From IMG/VR virus record IMGVR_UViG_3300025000_000328, positions 1 through 30,032 of that record: a stretch of 30,032 nt of DNA, one strand, 5' to 3'. Made by a program: the position numbers and the translations under genes. This DNA is from a virus. Positions 12,691-20,424 of the stretch are shown here, piece after piece (position 1 is the stretch's first letter; each line of letters opens with the position of its first letter). The notes under the pieces are model-generated. The model did not search any database and was not told the origin of the DNA. It worked only from the letters and a program-made list of their open reading frames with translations.

Positions 12691-13319
12691 TTCTGAAAAA
12701 TTAATTTTTCGGCGAGATCTCCGAGCTGATCGAGTTCGTTTGGAGAGAGATCCATGAAGATACGTTTTACTTTATTCTTGCCGGCACCGATATGCTGATA
12801 GTATGCTTTCTCAGATTCACTTGCGGATGAGAAACCGATTTCAGCTTGTAAATTTTCCGCACGGAGAATTCCTAAATTTCTAAGCATCCTTGATGACCAA
12901 CTCATATCAACCGGTGACGCGCTTTTCATGTTCATTTCCCGCCAGCGCTTGTAACCGCCTTGAATTAAAACCATTGTGTGACCGCTCTTTGAACGGAACA
13001 CTGAAAATTCACTGCGGTCCATTGCGGTGGACACAACATGTTGTGTCCCTACTTTACGTTTGATGAATTTTACATTCTTAGCGCCGCGTGTTCCCTCCCT
13101 CCGCAAAAGTGTTTTACCGAATTTTTTTATAAAAAGTCCATACGGCACCGGCATTGGTCGTGTTGAATATTCCGATCCTCCGGTGCTGCCATCAAGGTAA
13201 ATTCCTCTCTCAACGCGCTGGCGGATGAACGCTTGCGCTTTGGTTGCAACTTTGATCATCAGTACATTATCTACAATGCTGTTTTCGATTTGCTTGAATA
13301 TGTCTATGTTGGGGTCCAT
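12678..13319 (-). CDS. Virion morphogenesis protein (Mu gpG-like)
   Basis: A 213-aa protein of the phage virion-morphogenesis/tail-completion type (PF05069). The C-terminal third shows the family pattern 'IGFSS...YYQHIGAGKNKVKRIFMDLS' followed by a terminal helix; the N-terminal part is helical with an Arg-rich middle. It probably acts at the head-tail interface. In Mu gpG follows gpF; here it directly follows the portal gene and MuF is missing from this side. The 85-bp spacer to the portal gene holds an inverted pair of repeats (13340-13401). Confidence 0.75.
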   Translation of the reverse strand: MDPNIDIFKQIENSIVDNVLMIKVATKAQAFIRQRVERGIYLDGSTGGSEYSTRPMPVPYGLFIKKFGKTLLRREGTRGAKNVKFIKRKVGTQHVVSTAMDRSEFSVFRSKSGHTMVLIQGGYKRWREMNMKSASPVDMSWSSRMLRNLGILRAENLQAEIGFSSASESEKAYYQHIGAGKNKVKRIFMDLSPNELDQLGDLAEKLIFQKLSS

Positions 13320-13336
13320 TTTTTATTTACCTTATG

Positions 13337-13404
13337 CCTCGACTCCGCTCGGCATGACAATTCTGCTCGACATGACTTCCACGTCAGACTGAGCGGAGTC
13401 GAAG
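13337..13404. repeat. Inverted pair of TTCGACTCCGCTC repeats
   Basis: CGACTCCGCTC (13340-13350) and GAGCGGAGTCG (13391-13401) form an 11-bp stem around 40 nt that holds a third, partial copy. The element fills the gap between the gpG-like and portal genes. A full palindromic element like this may be the parent form of the single copies elsewhere in the window. Confidence 0.75.
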
Positions 13405-14610
13405 TCAATTGAATACTTCATCACCATCGGCGGGAGGTGTAAAATTTAGTTTCTTGTATACTTCGCTTTTCTTCAACGGAATTTGTTTGCGCAATTCGGG
13501 ATCTGAAAATAAATTAGTAATGATCCTTGAATTGCTTTCGAAATCTTCCTGCTCATCCTGAACGAAAACAAATTCAAAGAAATCATTTTTCGGTTCGCCG
13601 TAATTGAGCAGATAATCATGTTTCAAATACTGTTCACTGATTATTTGCTGAACCTTTGAAAGATCACTCACAATAATTAGATCATCAACGGTTGAATGAA
13701 CTTCGGCAGCGGCTTTTGAGCCCTGCTTAATTTCTGTCGTGAGGTTTTGTCCGTGCAGTAAAATTGCAAGCTCTGTATTAGCGGCGGAGATGAACTGATT
13801 GAAAGATTCTTTTGAGTCATTCTTCAAAGCGTCATCATATAATATTTTTACATAATCCGGAAAGACAGCGACTGAATCATTCTTCAGCTTCTCAACCATT
13901 GTAATAAGTTTTGAAACTTCGGCATCATCAATTCCGTCCGGATGAGTTGCGTATGTTGAAGGGATCCCGTGACGTTTGTTCAGATCTCGCCAGTCCCACC
14001 GTGTATGATATTTGAGATAGCTCAACATCATTGCGCTGCGCATGAAGGAGCCGATATAAAATTTTCTATTCTCAAGCGGATTATGACGGGTGAGGATGTG
14101 AACTTCCGGATCCAGTTCGGATTTTGTTAAAGTGTTGCCGTTGGTAATTTCATAAAGTCCGTTTGTCTCATCGGAAAAATCGAGATCGCTGAGATCGTAA
14201 GAAAATTTATTTGCAACCATTGTACCGAATGGAGTGTTCTCCCATTCGAGACGGACGGCACTCATGCCGTAAAGAATTCCATTCATAATATCGGCAATGA
14301 GATCTGAAATCTTTCCACGTCGGAATCTTCTCTTGGTCTCGGTGAGTTGTTTCTCTTCGAGCGGAGAAATTTTATATTCTTGAGGCAAGCGGATGTCAAA
14401 CGGATAAGTTTGAATTGCCAGCTTGCGCGTTTGCACCAATCCCATGAGATAGAGATCCACTTCGCAGAGGCGCTGAAGAAATGTCATCAACGCGCGGACA
14501 TCTCTTTGAGCTCCGTTTTGAGTTGGAGTGTTGGCAAGTCTTAAATATTTCCGGAGCTGATCGACAGTCGGAAGGATGTTGTTTGTTAGATCTGCATTTT
14601 GGTACGGCAT
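13405..14610 (-). CDS. Portal protein (Mu gp29-like, DUF935)
   Basis: A 401-aa portal protein, the dodecameric DNA gate at the capsid vertex. Family marks include the mid-region 'LNKRHGIPSTYATHPDGIDD' and the strongly conserved 'LLHGQNLTTEIKQGSKAAAE' with the following VHSTVDDL. It is shorter than Mu gp29 (about 510 aa), mainly at the N terminus. Its RBS GGAGAGG, six bases upstream, is part of the CCCTCTCC repeat at 14617-14648. It is translated after the large terminase subunit in the leftward head operon. Confidence 0.9.
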   Translation of the reverse strand: MPYQNADLTNNILPTVDQLRKYLRLANTPTQNGAQRDVRALMTFLQRLCEVDLYLMGLVQTRKLAIQTYPFDIRLPQEYKISPLEEKQLTETKRRFRRGKISDLIADIMNGILYGMSAVRLEWENTPFGTMVANKFSYDLSDLDFSDETNGLYEITNGNTLTKSELDPEVHILTRHNPLENRKFYIGSFMRSAMMLSYLKYHTRWDWRDLNKRHGIPSTYATHPDGIDDAEVSKLITMVEKLKNDSVAVFPDYVKILYDDALKNDSKESFNQFISAANTELAILLHGQNLTTEIKQGSKAAAEVHSTVDDLIIVSDLSKVQQIISEQYLKHDYLLNYGEPKNDFFEFVFVQDEQEDFESNSRIITNLFSDPELRKQIPLKKSEVYKKLNFTPPADGDEVFN

Positions 14611-14616
14611 AAAAAG

Positions 14617-14648
14617 CCTCTCCCTTTGTCCCTCTCCAAAGGAGAGGG
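14617..14648. repeat. CCCTCTCC hairpin repeat supplying the portal RBS
   Basis: CCCTCTCC/GGAGAGGG with an AAA loop at 14630-14648, next to another CCTCTCC (14617-14623). Related to the terminator stem at 12359. No T-run follows on either strand; on the leftward mRNA the GGAGAGG next to the portal start is the likely Shine-Dalgarno. Confidence 0.6.
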
Positions 14649-14655
14649 AATTAAT

Positions 14656-16329
14656 TTACAATCTATTACCTAGATCTCTGCTGCTGATTGAATGAACGAT
14701 GTTACCGATTTTGAATGAGCCGGAATAGTGAACTAATTTTAATTCGTGCAATAATTCCAAAATAGAAACAAACCAATCGGCGGCGTCATCTTTTTTATTT
14801 CTCTTCTTTCCGGCGAATCCGTGGAACTGCGCTAAAAATCTTTCACCTGTTTCCGTTTCTTTAAAGCCGGGTGGAAAATAAACTTCACGATTCTTATAAA
14901 TCTTCTCGGCATTTTTTGTGAGAGCGTCAACATCGTAATGCTTGTAATCGATTGAAGGAACCGGAATACCTTGATGACGTGAAAAGTTCCGGACGTGCTG
15001 AGTCCAGTGACTTTCCTGATTAACATTTCCATCGAACGCAAGAACTCGGGAATAGATTCCGCTCATTTTTAATTTATTGCGGTGTTCCAAAACTTGTTTG
15101 AGCAATTCGTTTGGATCCGAAAAAGATTCGCAGATTAAACCGGGAGGAATATAAAACTTTTGTTTTGACGGACTGAAACCCATCGATCCCGCGGCGGTTG
15201 TATCTCCTTTCTGTTTTTTAGAAAGGTTCGGATCCGTATAAGTTGCCGTGCGAATATCTTTTGGAAGATCTTCCCACTCCTGATAAAACTCCGGAGGAAA
15301 AATATCCGATCCGCGCACTTTTGGATTCTGTTGAAAGTTGCCTGCCCAGTCGTAATCATTTTCCGGCTGGAGCATTTCTTTCAATTCCTCTTCGCTCTTT
15401 GCCGGATACTTTGAGAACCAAACAGATTTAGCTTGACCGGGACGGGATGGATCCCATGCTTTATGAATATGAAGAATAAAATTCTTTGAGAGGACACCGG
15501 CTTCAAATTCTTTCTTCAATTGGTTAAGCGCGCAATCTACATGAAAATTATTTCCTTCTGCGAGAAGTGTTCCCCAGCTTTCCAGAGAAGAACGCATTTC
15601 ATTAATACGGTCAATTCTTTTTCTGATTGCGTCTTTAGTGAGTGAAGAAGTTTCATTCTCAATATCCGTGAAGACAATTTCATCGTAACGATCAATTAAA
15701 TTTCTCTGTCCGCCGCGTGTTGATCTCTCTTCGGAAAGCGGTTCGATGTATGAACCTTCCGGATTTTCCGAATAGTTGGAAATCAATTGAAGTCCATCCT
15801 CGGAAATTTTTCCCCACTGAAGATGATAATCATGCTGAATGCGTTTGTTGGTTGTAAGAAAAATATAAACGTCAATCAAAAATAATTTTGGAGCGCGGAG
15901 AGTACCGGAACCGAAACCGATATATTTTCTTTTGGCATGGAGAAAATCGAAAATGACTTTACGTTTTACCCATGAAGTTTTTGCCGTCTTACGCGGACCC
16001 ATAAAGATGTGAGCCTTTGCGTCTCGAAGATCCGTAATGCCGATTTCTTCCTTATGGTAGAATCCGGGTTCTGCAAATCCCGTCTGATCGCCGGGCGAGC
16101 CAGAGAAAACTTCCGGAGGAAAATAAGTCCTATCCCACAACCAAAAATCTTTAGTAACTTTTTCCATTCTTCTTTTTGTAGCAGCGGCAGTCATCTCGGA
16201 AGGTTTGAATGGCGGAACACGGCTGGAAGATTCAAGAATTTTATCTTTAGTCTCCTGCGCGTTCTCGGCAGCGAGTTGTTCTTCAATCTGCTTGAGAAGT
16301 ATGTCGTCTGTTAAAAAAAGTTCGTCCAT
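14656..16329 (-). CDS. Large terminase subunit (Mu gp28-like)
   Basis: A 557-aa DNA-packaging motor. ATPase: a deviant Walker A GPRKTAKT at 111-118 and Walker [10 protein letters not shown] with D222 and E224. Nuclease (RNase H fold): D366 (YTDPN) with D376, D433 (AFDGN), and the D514/D515 plus D518 cluster (KKDDAADWF). Length and order match Mu gp28. An ATG at 16365 in the same frame would start inside a TTCGACTCCGCTC repeat and has no RBS; ATG 16329 has AAAAGGA very close to it. The start therefore stays uncertain by 12 codons. Confidence 0.9.
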   Translation of the reverse strand: MDELFLTDDILLKQIEEQLAAENAQETKDKILESSSRVPPFKPSEMTAAATKRRMEKVTKDFWLWDRTYFPPEVFSGSPGDQTGFAEPGFYHKEEIGITDLRDAKAHIFMGPRKTAKTSWVKRKVIFDFLHAKRKYIGFGSGTLRAPKLFLIDVYIFLTTNKRIQHDYHLQWGKISEDGLQLISNYSENPEGSYIEPLSEERSTRGGQRNLIDRYDEIVFTDIENETSSLTKDAIRKRIDRINEMRSSLESWGTLLAEGNNFHVDCALNQLKKEFEAGVLSKNFILHIHKAWDPSRPGQAKSVWFSKYPAKSEEELKEMLQPENDYDWAGNFQQNPKVRGSDIFPPEFYQEWEDLPKDIRTATYTDPNLSKKQKGDTTAAGSMGFSPSKQKFYIPPGLICESFSDPNELLKQVLEHRNKLKMSGIYSRVLAFDGNVNQESHWTQHVRNFSRHQGIPVPSIDYKHYDVDALTKNAEKIYKNREVYFPPGFKETETGERFLAQFHGFAGKKRNKKDDAADWFVSILELLHELKLVHYSGSFKIGNIVHSISSRDLGNRL

Positions 16330-16339
16330 GTCCTTTTCG

Positions 16340-16362
16340 TCCCTCGACTCCGCTCGGGATAC
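16340..16362. repeat. TTCGACTCCGCTC-family repeat at the terminase start
   Basis: TCCCTCGACTCCGCTCGGGA lies just upstream of (or at the very start of) the large terminase gene. If translated it would add an N-terminal extension ([10 protein letters not shown]), the reverse reading of the same repeat. Confidence 0.75.
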
Positions 16363-16452
16363 CATTTAAAACCCGTTTAAAACCGTTCAAAATCGATTTG
16401 AGGGGGCAGCAACGGAATTATGGTCAAGTGACCATTTTCGCAATAGCCAGCC

Positions 16453-17007
16453 TCATTTGTTTAATTTTTTCAACTTCTCGGATTCTTCCTTAAAAATGCG
16501 TGTAATTTCTTCATCGGAAATATCCGGTTGCATACGTCTCATAATTGCAATAATGATTTTAGCGTTGCCATTTTTAAGATACTGCTCGATCATTTGAGCT
16601 TTCATTTGTTTATTGACAATCGAAAGCTTTCTAAGAAGATCTACTCTTTTTTCGAGAGTAATCTTTTTCTCATTTATCTGCGAGACAATAACAGTGATCT
16701 CATGCTCAATAAATTTTTCGAATGACGGGAATTGGGAGTAATCAATGGGCGGCATTTCGGTAACGGTTTTATCAGCGTTAATTTTTACTTCTTTGATCTT
16801 TCCCTTTTCATCAACCGTGGTTGAAGATTTAGCATCACGCGGATTGATTGTGTTGTAAATCTGGAAGTAAGAATATTTTCCTTCGCAGAAACGGAAGATT
16901 TCCATCGGCTTCATGCCTTGATTATGAAGCGAGAGAATTTTTTTTGTATCGTTTGCCGATTTGTGAATGGCTCTTGGTTTACGCTGATTCTTTTTATTAC
17001 CGTCCAT
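16453..17007 (-). CDS. Probable small terminase subunit (Mu gp27 position)
   Basis: A 184-aa basic protein. Residues about 15-55 (NDTKKILSLHNQGMKPMEIF, then SYFQIYNTI) form a helix-turn-helix like the DNA-recognition domain of small terminases. Long charged helices at 90-180 would support oligomerisation. It comes directly before the large terminase, as gp27 does in Mu. Its ATG shares a base with the stop of the upstream gene (TAATG on the reverse strand). The function is inferred from HTH and position. Confidence 0.6.
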   Translation of the reverse strand: MDGNKKNQRKPRAIHKSANDTKKILSLHNQGMKPMEIFRFCEGKYSYFQIYNTINPRDAKSSTTVDEKGKIKEVKINADKTVTEMPPIDYSQFPSFEKFIEHEITVIVSQINEKKITLEKRVDLLRKLSIVNKQMKAQMIEQYLKNGNAKIIIAIMRRMQPDISDEEITRIFKEESEKLKKLNK

Positions 17008-17456
17008 TACACACCTTTCATTTTGTATTTAAACGCCGCTTGAATAGTTGAACCCGCTGCCGACTTGCGAAGAATTAAAATTGGGATGTCCTGGCACTCG
17101 ATATGAATAACTTCATCTGCGTTATCGGAATTTTTGAGAGTTGCGAAAGCTCCGGTAGCAACAACTTTGTGAACTGTAAGAGCCATGAGTAAAGCTTCGT
17201 TAAAACTTTCTCCGGCGGATTCGCATTGAGAGGAGTTGCAAGAAAAATAAATGCTGCACGGCAGTCCGATAATTTTATTTTTCTGAGAGTCAAGTTCCGC
17301 CGGATCATCGAAATCGGAATAGATCATAATTGCGGGACCATCCGGGAAAGAATAATCTTCACTCCCCTCTTCCGGAAGAACGAGTTGCGAATAAGTAACC
17401 ATATTATCTCCGATGAGATCTATGAGATACGCAATTACTGTCGTTGGCATTACCAT
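17007..17456 (-). CDS. Connector/tail-terminator-like protein (Mu gp37 position)
   Basis: A 149-aa protein. The N-terminal helix, 'GPAIMIYSDFDD' strand and later 'IPILILRK...AAFKYKM' strands fit the alpha/beta layout of phage neck and tail-terminator proteins (DUF1834/gp37-like), but no diagnostic motif is visible. GAGAGG precedes ATG 17456; a second ATG is two codons later. It overlaps both neighbours by one to three bases in the leftward operon. In Mu gp36 and gp37 also lie side by side. Confidence 0.45.
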   Translation of the reverse strand: MVMPTTVIAYLIDLIGDNMVTYSQLVLPEEGSEDYSFPDGPAIMIYSDFDDPAELDSQKNKIIGLPCSIYFSCNSSQCESAGESFNEALLMALTVHKVVATGAFATLKNSDNADEVIHIECQDIPILILRKSAAGSTIQAAFKYKMKGV

Positions 17457-17869
17457 TATAACCTCTCGCTTCTTGAATCATCCGCGCTGTAATAAAAAGT
17501 TGAAGCTTGCGAAGTCTGGGATTTTGATACTACGGCTCCGGTAGAATCGTAAACAATTTTTTTGCCTTCACTGATGTCGTTCAATTCAGCCATAGCATCG
17601 TCATACATTTTAGCGCGGTGTTTGCGGTCATCTTCATTTAGCGTTTGACGCGTACCGACTAAGTAAATAAAAATGACATGCGAGAAATATTGAAGCATCG
17701 GGATTGCGTCATCTACAGACGCCGGGATCGGGATAAGAGTTTTTTGAAAAACGATATTGTCCGCTTGAGCTATTGCGGACTCCATTCCGGCAACTTCGGC
17801 AAGATCTTTAGTAATAAAACTTTTATCACCAAGAAAACTTTTAATTGTCTCACTGCTAATTAACGGCAT
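17456..17869 (-). CDS. Head-tail connector-like protein (DUF1320/gp36-like)
   Basis: A 137-aa protein starting with a helix pattern (MPLISSETIKSFLGDKSFIT, then AIAQADNIV) typical of gp36/DUF1320-type adaptor proteins, though its similarity is judged only by eye. ATG 17869 has GAGG five bases upstream; an ATG at 17899 in frame has no RBS. It is the first gene of the leftward block, next to the divergent control region. Confidence 0.5.
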   Translation of the reverse strand: MPLISSETIKSFLGDKSFITKDLAEVAGMESAIAQADNIVFQKTLIPIPASVDDAIPMLQYFSHVIFIYLVGTRQTLNEDDRKHRAKMYDDAMAELNDISEGKKIVYDSTGAVVSKSQTSQASTFYYSADDSRSERL

Positions 17870-17892
17870 AACGTCCTCATCTTTTTCAATTA

Positions 17893-17938
17893 CCCACATC
17901 TGAAAATGTGGGCTAAAAAATCTCCATCTAATATGATA
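17893..17938 (-). promoter_or_regulatory. Leftward late promoter element and leader hairpin
   Basis: On the reverse strand TATCAT (17933-17938, five of six -10 matches) lies 32 bp from the centre of the dyad at 17968, with no -35 consensus, as expected of an activator-dependent promoter. The leader then forms a 7-bp hairpin CCCACAT/ATGTGGG (17893-17912) before the first gene. Confidence 0.4.
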
Positions 17939-17956
17939 AGTGAAGATGATAAAATG

Positions 17957-17985
17957 TTGACGGATACAGTATGCGTCATTTATCT
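17957..17985 (+). promoter_or_regulatory. Divergent control site: 21-bp dyad and rightward promoter
   Basis: TGACG-g-ATAC-a-GTAT-g-CGTCA (17958-17978) is a 21-bp palindrome with one internal mismatch pair. TTGACG (17957-17962) overlaps its left end and TTATCT (17980-17985) lies 17 bp on, a possible rightward promoter. Placed between the two divergent late operons, the dyad is the best candidate site for a late-gene regulator with a Mor/C-like role. Confidence 0.55.
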
Positions 17986-18044
17986 GTGGTCTTGACTGTT
18001 TAGGTTGTCGTAAGAAATTTTAGAAAGATTTGGAGAAAAATATT

Positions 18045-18626
18045 ATGTGGGAAAAACTTTTAGCGCTGTTCAAGTCGAAAGGCATAGAGCTTGGCGATAA
18101 AGAGAAAGATTTGAAAACGGAATTCGATAAACTGGAAAAAGACAAAGATGGGAATGTTGATCTGTCTAAACTTGATTTGAGCAAGCTGACAAACAAAGAT
18201 GTTGACCCGGTACTTCAAGCCGTGATTGAACAAAATAAAATTTTAATGCAGTCCGTAAAAGATTTGCAGTCTACTCTTGGTAAGGAACAGTCCGACAGAG
18301 AAGCCGCGATAAAAGCACAGACCGATAAAGCGAAAGCCGATCAGTTGAAAAAAGTAACCGACGCTGTTGAAAAAGCATTTAAGGAAAAAAGAATTGTTGA
18401 AGCGGATAAAGCAATTTGGACGGCACGGCTTACAAAAGATTTTGATGAATGGAACAAAGAGCTTGAGGCGAAGCCGGTGCCGAAACAATTTGAGCAGAAG
18501 AAAAACGAAACACCCCCTGGAGAAAAGCCATTAGTCACCGGCAATAAGACTTTTGACGCGGTTGTGCAGCATGGACAAGCAGCAGCAATAGAAAAACCAT
18601 TTGTATACGAATCATTAACAAAGTAA
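18045..18626 (+). CDS. Capsid scaffolding protein
   Basis: A 193-aa, highly charged and mainly helical protein (Lys/Asp/Glu-rich, coiled coil at about 60-125) immediately upstream of the capsid region, the usual place of a scaffold. No serine-protease motif of the Mu gpI type is visible, so it would be a scaffold only; the C-terminal 'AIWTARLTKDFDEWNKELEA' resembles the end of Mu-like I proteins. ATG 18045 has GGAG nine bases upstream; an in-frame TTG at 18030 lies before that site. Confidence 0.65.
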   Translation: MWEKLLALFKSKGIELGDKEKDLKTEFDKLEKDKDGNVDLSKLDLSKLTNKDVDPVLQAVIEQNKILMQSVKDLQSTLGKEQSDREAAIKAQTDKAKADQLKKVTDAVEKAFKEKRIVEADKAIWTARLTKDFDEWNKELEAKPVPKQFEQKKNETPPGEKPLVTGNKTFDAVVQHGQAAAIEKPFVYESLTK

Positions 18627-18638
18627 AGGAGCTATAAA

Positions 18639-19094
18639 ATGAAACGCTTAATTTTTTTAATCAGCTTGTTGCTCGCGGGGTTTCAGTGCTTCGCACAATC
18701 TTCTTTTGTCTCAGATCTAACGGCAAGTTCCGAGCGCGGCGCTAATCAGTTTTATGTAAAGGCACTTGTGGATAGTACGGGTGATACGCTCACAACAGCT
18801 GAGATAAATCTCTCGCTGAATAATGGTATCTACAATATTCCCATCTTTGCGAAAAAACTATTTACCAGCGCTGCCGGAAAACCGAGACTTAAGATAGTAC
18901 GACAGGAATATGCTTTCGGCTCATGGCGTGATGCACGTACTCTTTACACTGCCGACTCTTTAGAGACATACCAAGATTTTACTGCGGACACCCTGCGGGC
19001 GACCAGGAATCGCTACCTGATAATGGGCACTGCGGGCAATCGGAGTGACACAGTGGTTGAATGGATCCTGCGATTTTTAAAACTTCCTTATTAA
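18639..19094 (+). CDS. Secreted protein encoded between scaffold and capsid genes
   Basis: A 151-aa protein with a clean Sec signal peptide (KRLIFLISLLLAGFQCFAQ; cut before Gln20, as the Bacteroidetes Q-rule predicts) and a beta-rich mature part with regular 'VKALVDSTGDTLTTAEINLS' and 'LRATRNRYLI' segments. AAAGGAG precedes the ATG. A periplasmic or surface product has no obvious role in head assembly, so it may be cargo (for example exclusion of other phages) or a structural protein of unusual route. Its 3' end contains CGGAGTGACA, part of the TTCGACTCCGCTC repeat family. Confidence 0.6.
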   Translation: MKRLIFLISLLLAGFQCFAQSSFVSDLTASSERGANQFYVKALVDSTGDTLTTAEINLSLNNGIYNIPIFAKKLFTSAAGKPRLKIVRQEYAFGSWRDARTLYTADSLETYQDFTADTLRATRNRYLIMGTAGNRSDTVVEWILRFLKLPY

Positions 19095-19102
19095 CGAGGT
19101 AT

Positions 19103-19372
19103 ATGATGCTAGGAAATATTCTAAACATAGGTTCGAAAAAGGGTGATGATGAAAAGAAAGCTCCGCCCAGTCCCCTCAATTTTGAATTTATTGTCTTGGT
19201 AATCGGCAATGAAAACAAGAGCGAGGAGAAAAAAATAAAAGCAAGCGGAATTACAGAAGAAGCCGCTTTGAATACAGCAATGGAAAACGCTCGCAAGAAA
19301 TTTACAAATGCAGTTGAAGTGCGCTACACCGGAAATTTTAAGTTAATAAAAGAAGGAGTACAGACATGTTAG
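19103..19372 (+). CDS. Hypothetical protein before the major capsid gene
   Basis: An 89-aa protein with a central strand (FEFIVLVIGNENKSEEKKI) and a helix (ITEEAALNTAMENARKKF), an alpha/beta layout. CGAGG precedes the ATG-ATG at 19103/19106; ATG 19061 lies inside the previous gene. It overlaps the capsid start by 7 nt. It could be a head-decoration or assembly factor by position; no family recognised. Confidence 0.5.
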   Translation: MMLGNILNIGSKKGDDEKKAPPSPLNFEFIVLVIGNENKSEEKKIKASGITEEAALNTAMENARKKFTNAVEVRYTGNFKLIKEGVQTC

Positions 19373-20316
19373 TATCTCAAATTTCAGCGATGAACGGAAG
19401 AGCAGCCGGGCTGCTTAGTAAAATGATTGATCTGGCGCCTGTCTTCCGTGTGGCGCAGTTCAAACTCGATCCATCAACATTCCTTGTGAACAAAGAAGCT
19501 CTTGTCAATACAGGGACAGCCGCACGAGCTATCGGTGCAAGTGCTCAACGAGATGCGCAGGCACCCAGTTCAGCGCTTGCTTCCTTGGCCGCTTACACAC
19601 GCGAGATCTCGATTGATGAGGTTTATCTTGCCGACCAAAACATTGGCACTTCTCCAAAAGCGTTGAAGCAGGTTTATGACAGGAAGTTAAACGAGTTCAC
19701 CGTCAAAATGGCAGAGGAGATTCAGGACCATATGTTCGTTGGTACTGGTACAAACAACCAAATGGTTGGTTGTTCGGTATTCTGTCTTGATGCAGCGGCT
19801 GGTGGACAAACTACTCGTTTCGGCTTTACAACTGCCGAAATAGCTTCAATGAATCAGAATGTAAATCTTCAACTCGTTGAAGATAATTTTGGTGCCTTCC
19901 TTGAATTTTTGGAGAAAGAACTTGCAAAAGTCCCAGGTGCCAACGCGATTGAATGTAATATTAATCTTGCTGCTCGTTTAACTACAATTGCACGTGCAAA
20001 ACATGTTTACGGTCAAATCAACGATGCCTTCCAAGGAACTCTTGAGACAATCCTCAACGTCCCGATCATCAAGTTGCCGGTTACCGCAATTCCACAAACC
20101 GAGACTGACGGCGTCAACGCAGATTGTACTTCGATGTATTTAAAACGTTATGCCGAAGAGTTGGGAATGAGTTACTCGACAAATAATGGATTTACATTCG
20201 TTGATTTTCCGGAAACAGAAGTGAAACCAAATTCAGTTGCGAGAATCAGCTTCCACCTTCAGATGAGCCCGGAAAAAGTGAACTCGATGAAGAGGCTTAG
20301 CAGAATTAGATTATAA
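19366..20316 (+). CDS. Major capsid protein (HK97-fold, inferred)
   Basis: A 316-aa protein with AAGGAG seven bases upstream. Size, position after the scaffold, an N-terminal helical arm (residues 1-50), an E-loop-like 'YTREISIDEVYLADQNI' segment, a long spine helix (KALKQVYDRKLNEFTVKMAEEI) and 'FVDFPETEVKPNSVARIS' near the C terminus fit an HK97-type capsid, as in other Mu-like siphophages (Mu gpT is similar in size). No sequence motif alone is diagnostic. The transcript then passes a GC-rich hairpin (20358-20377). Confidence 0.75.
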   Translation: MLVSQISAMNGRAAGLLSKMIDLAPVFRVAQFKLDPSTFLVNKEALVNTGTAARAIGASAQRDAQAPSSALASLAAYTREISIDEVYLADQNIGTSPKALKQVYDRKLNEFTVKMAEEIQDHMFVGTGTNNQMVGCSVFCLDAAAGGQTTRFGFTTAEIASMNQNVNLQLVEDNFGAFLEFLEKELAKVPGANAIECNINLAARLTTIARAKHVYGQINDAFQGTLETILNVPIIKLPVTAIPQTETDGVNADCTSMYLKRYAEELGMSYSTNNGFTFVDFPETEVKPNSVARISFHLQMSPEKVNSMKRLSRIRL

Positions 20317-20357
20317 CCCCCACTACTTGCCATAGTGACTCAGCCGACCCCGGCGGC

Positions 20358-20377
20358 GTCCCGCAGAAATGCGGGAC
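20358..20377 (+). other. GNRA-capped hairpin between capsid and tail genes
   Basis: An 8-bp perfect stem GTCCCGCA/TGCGGGAC with a GAAA tetraloop, not followed by a T-run. Together with CCCCGGCGG just before it, it makes a GC-rich island in the 108-bp gap after the capsid gene. It may protect the 3' end of a processed capsid mRNA or be a host-type repeat. Confidence 0.5.
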
Positions 20378-20424
20378 TATGCCGTGGGAATAAGTTTTTG
20401 AATAATGGATAAACGGAGTTTGAG

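Noticed and set aside
14630-14648. CCCTCTCC hairpin as a terminator between terminase and portal genes
   Set aside because: No T-run on either strand, and on the leftward mRNA it provides the portal RBS.
16009-16314. Rightward 101-aa frame over the large terminase gene
   Set aside because: Antisense to the Walker A region of the terminase; no RBS or domain.
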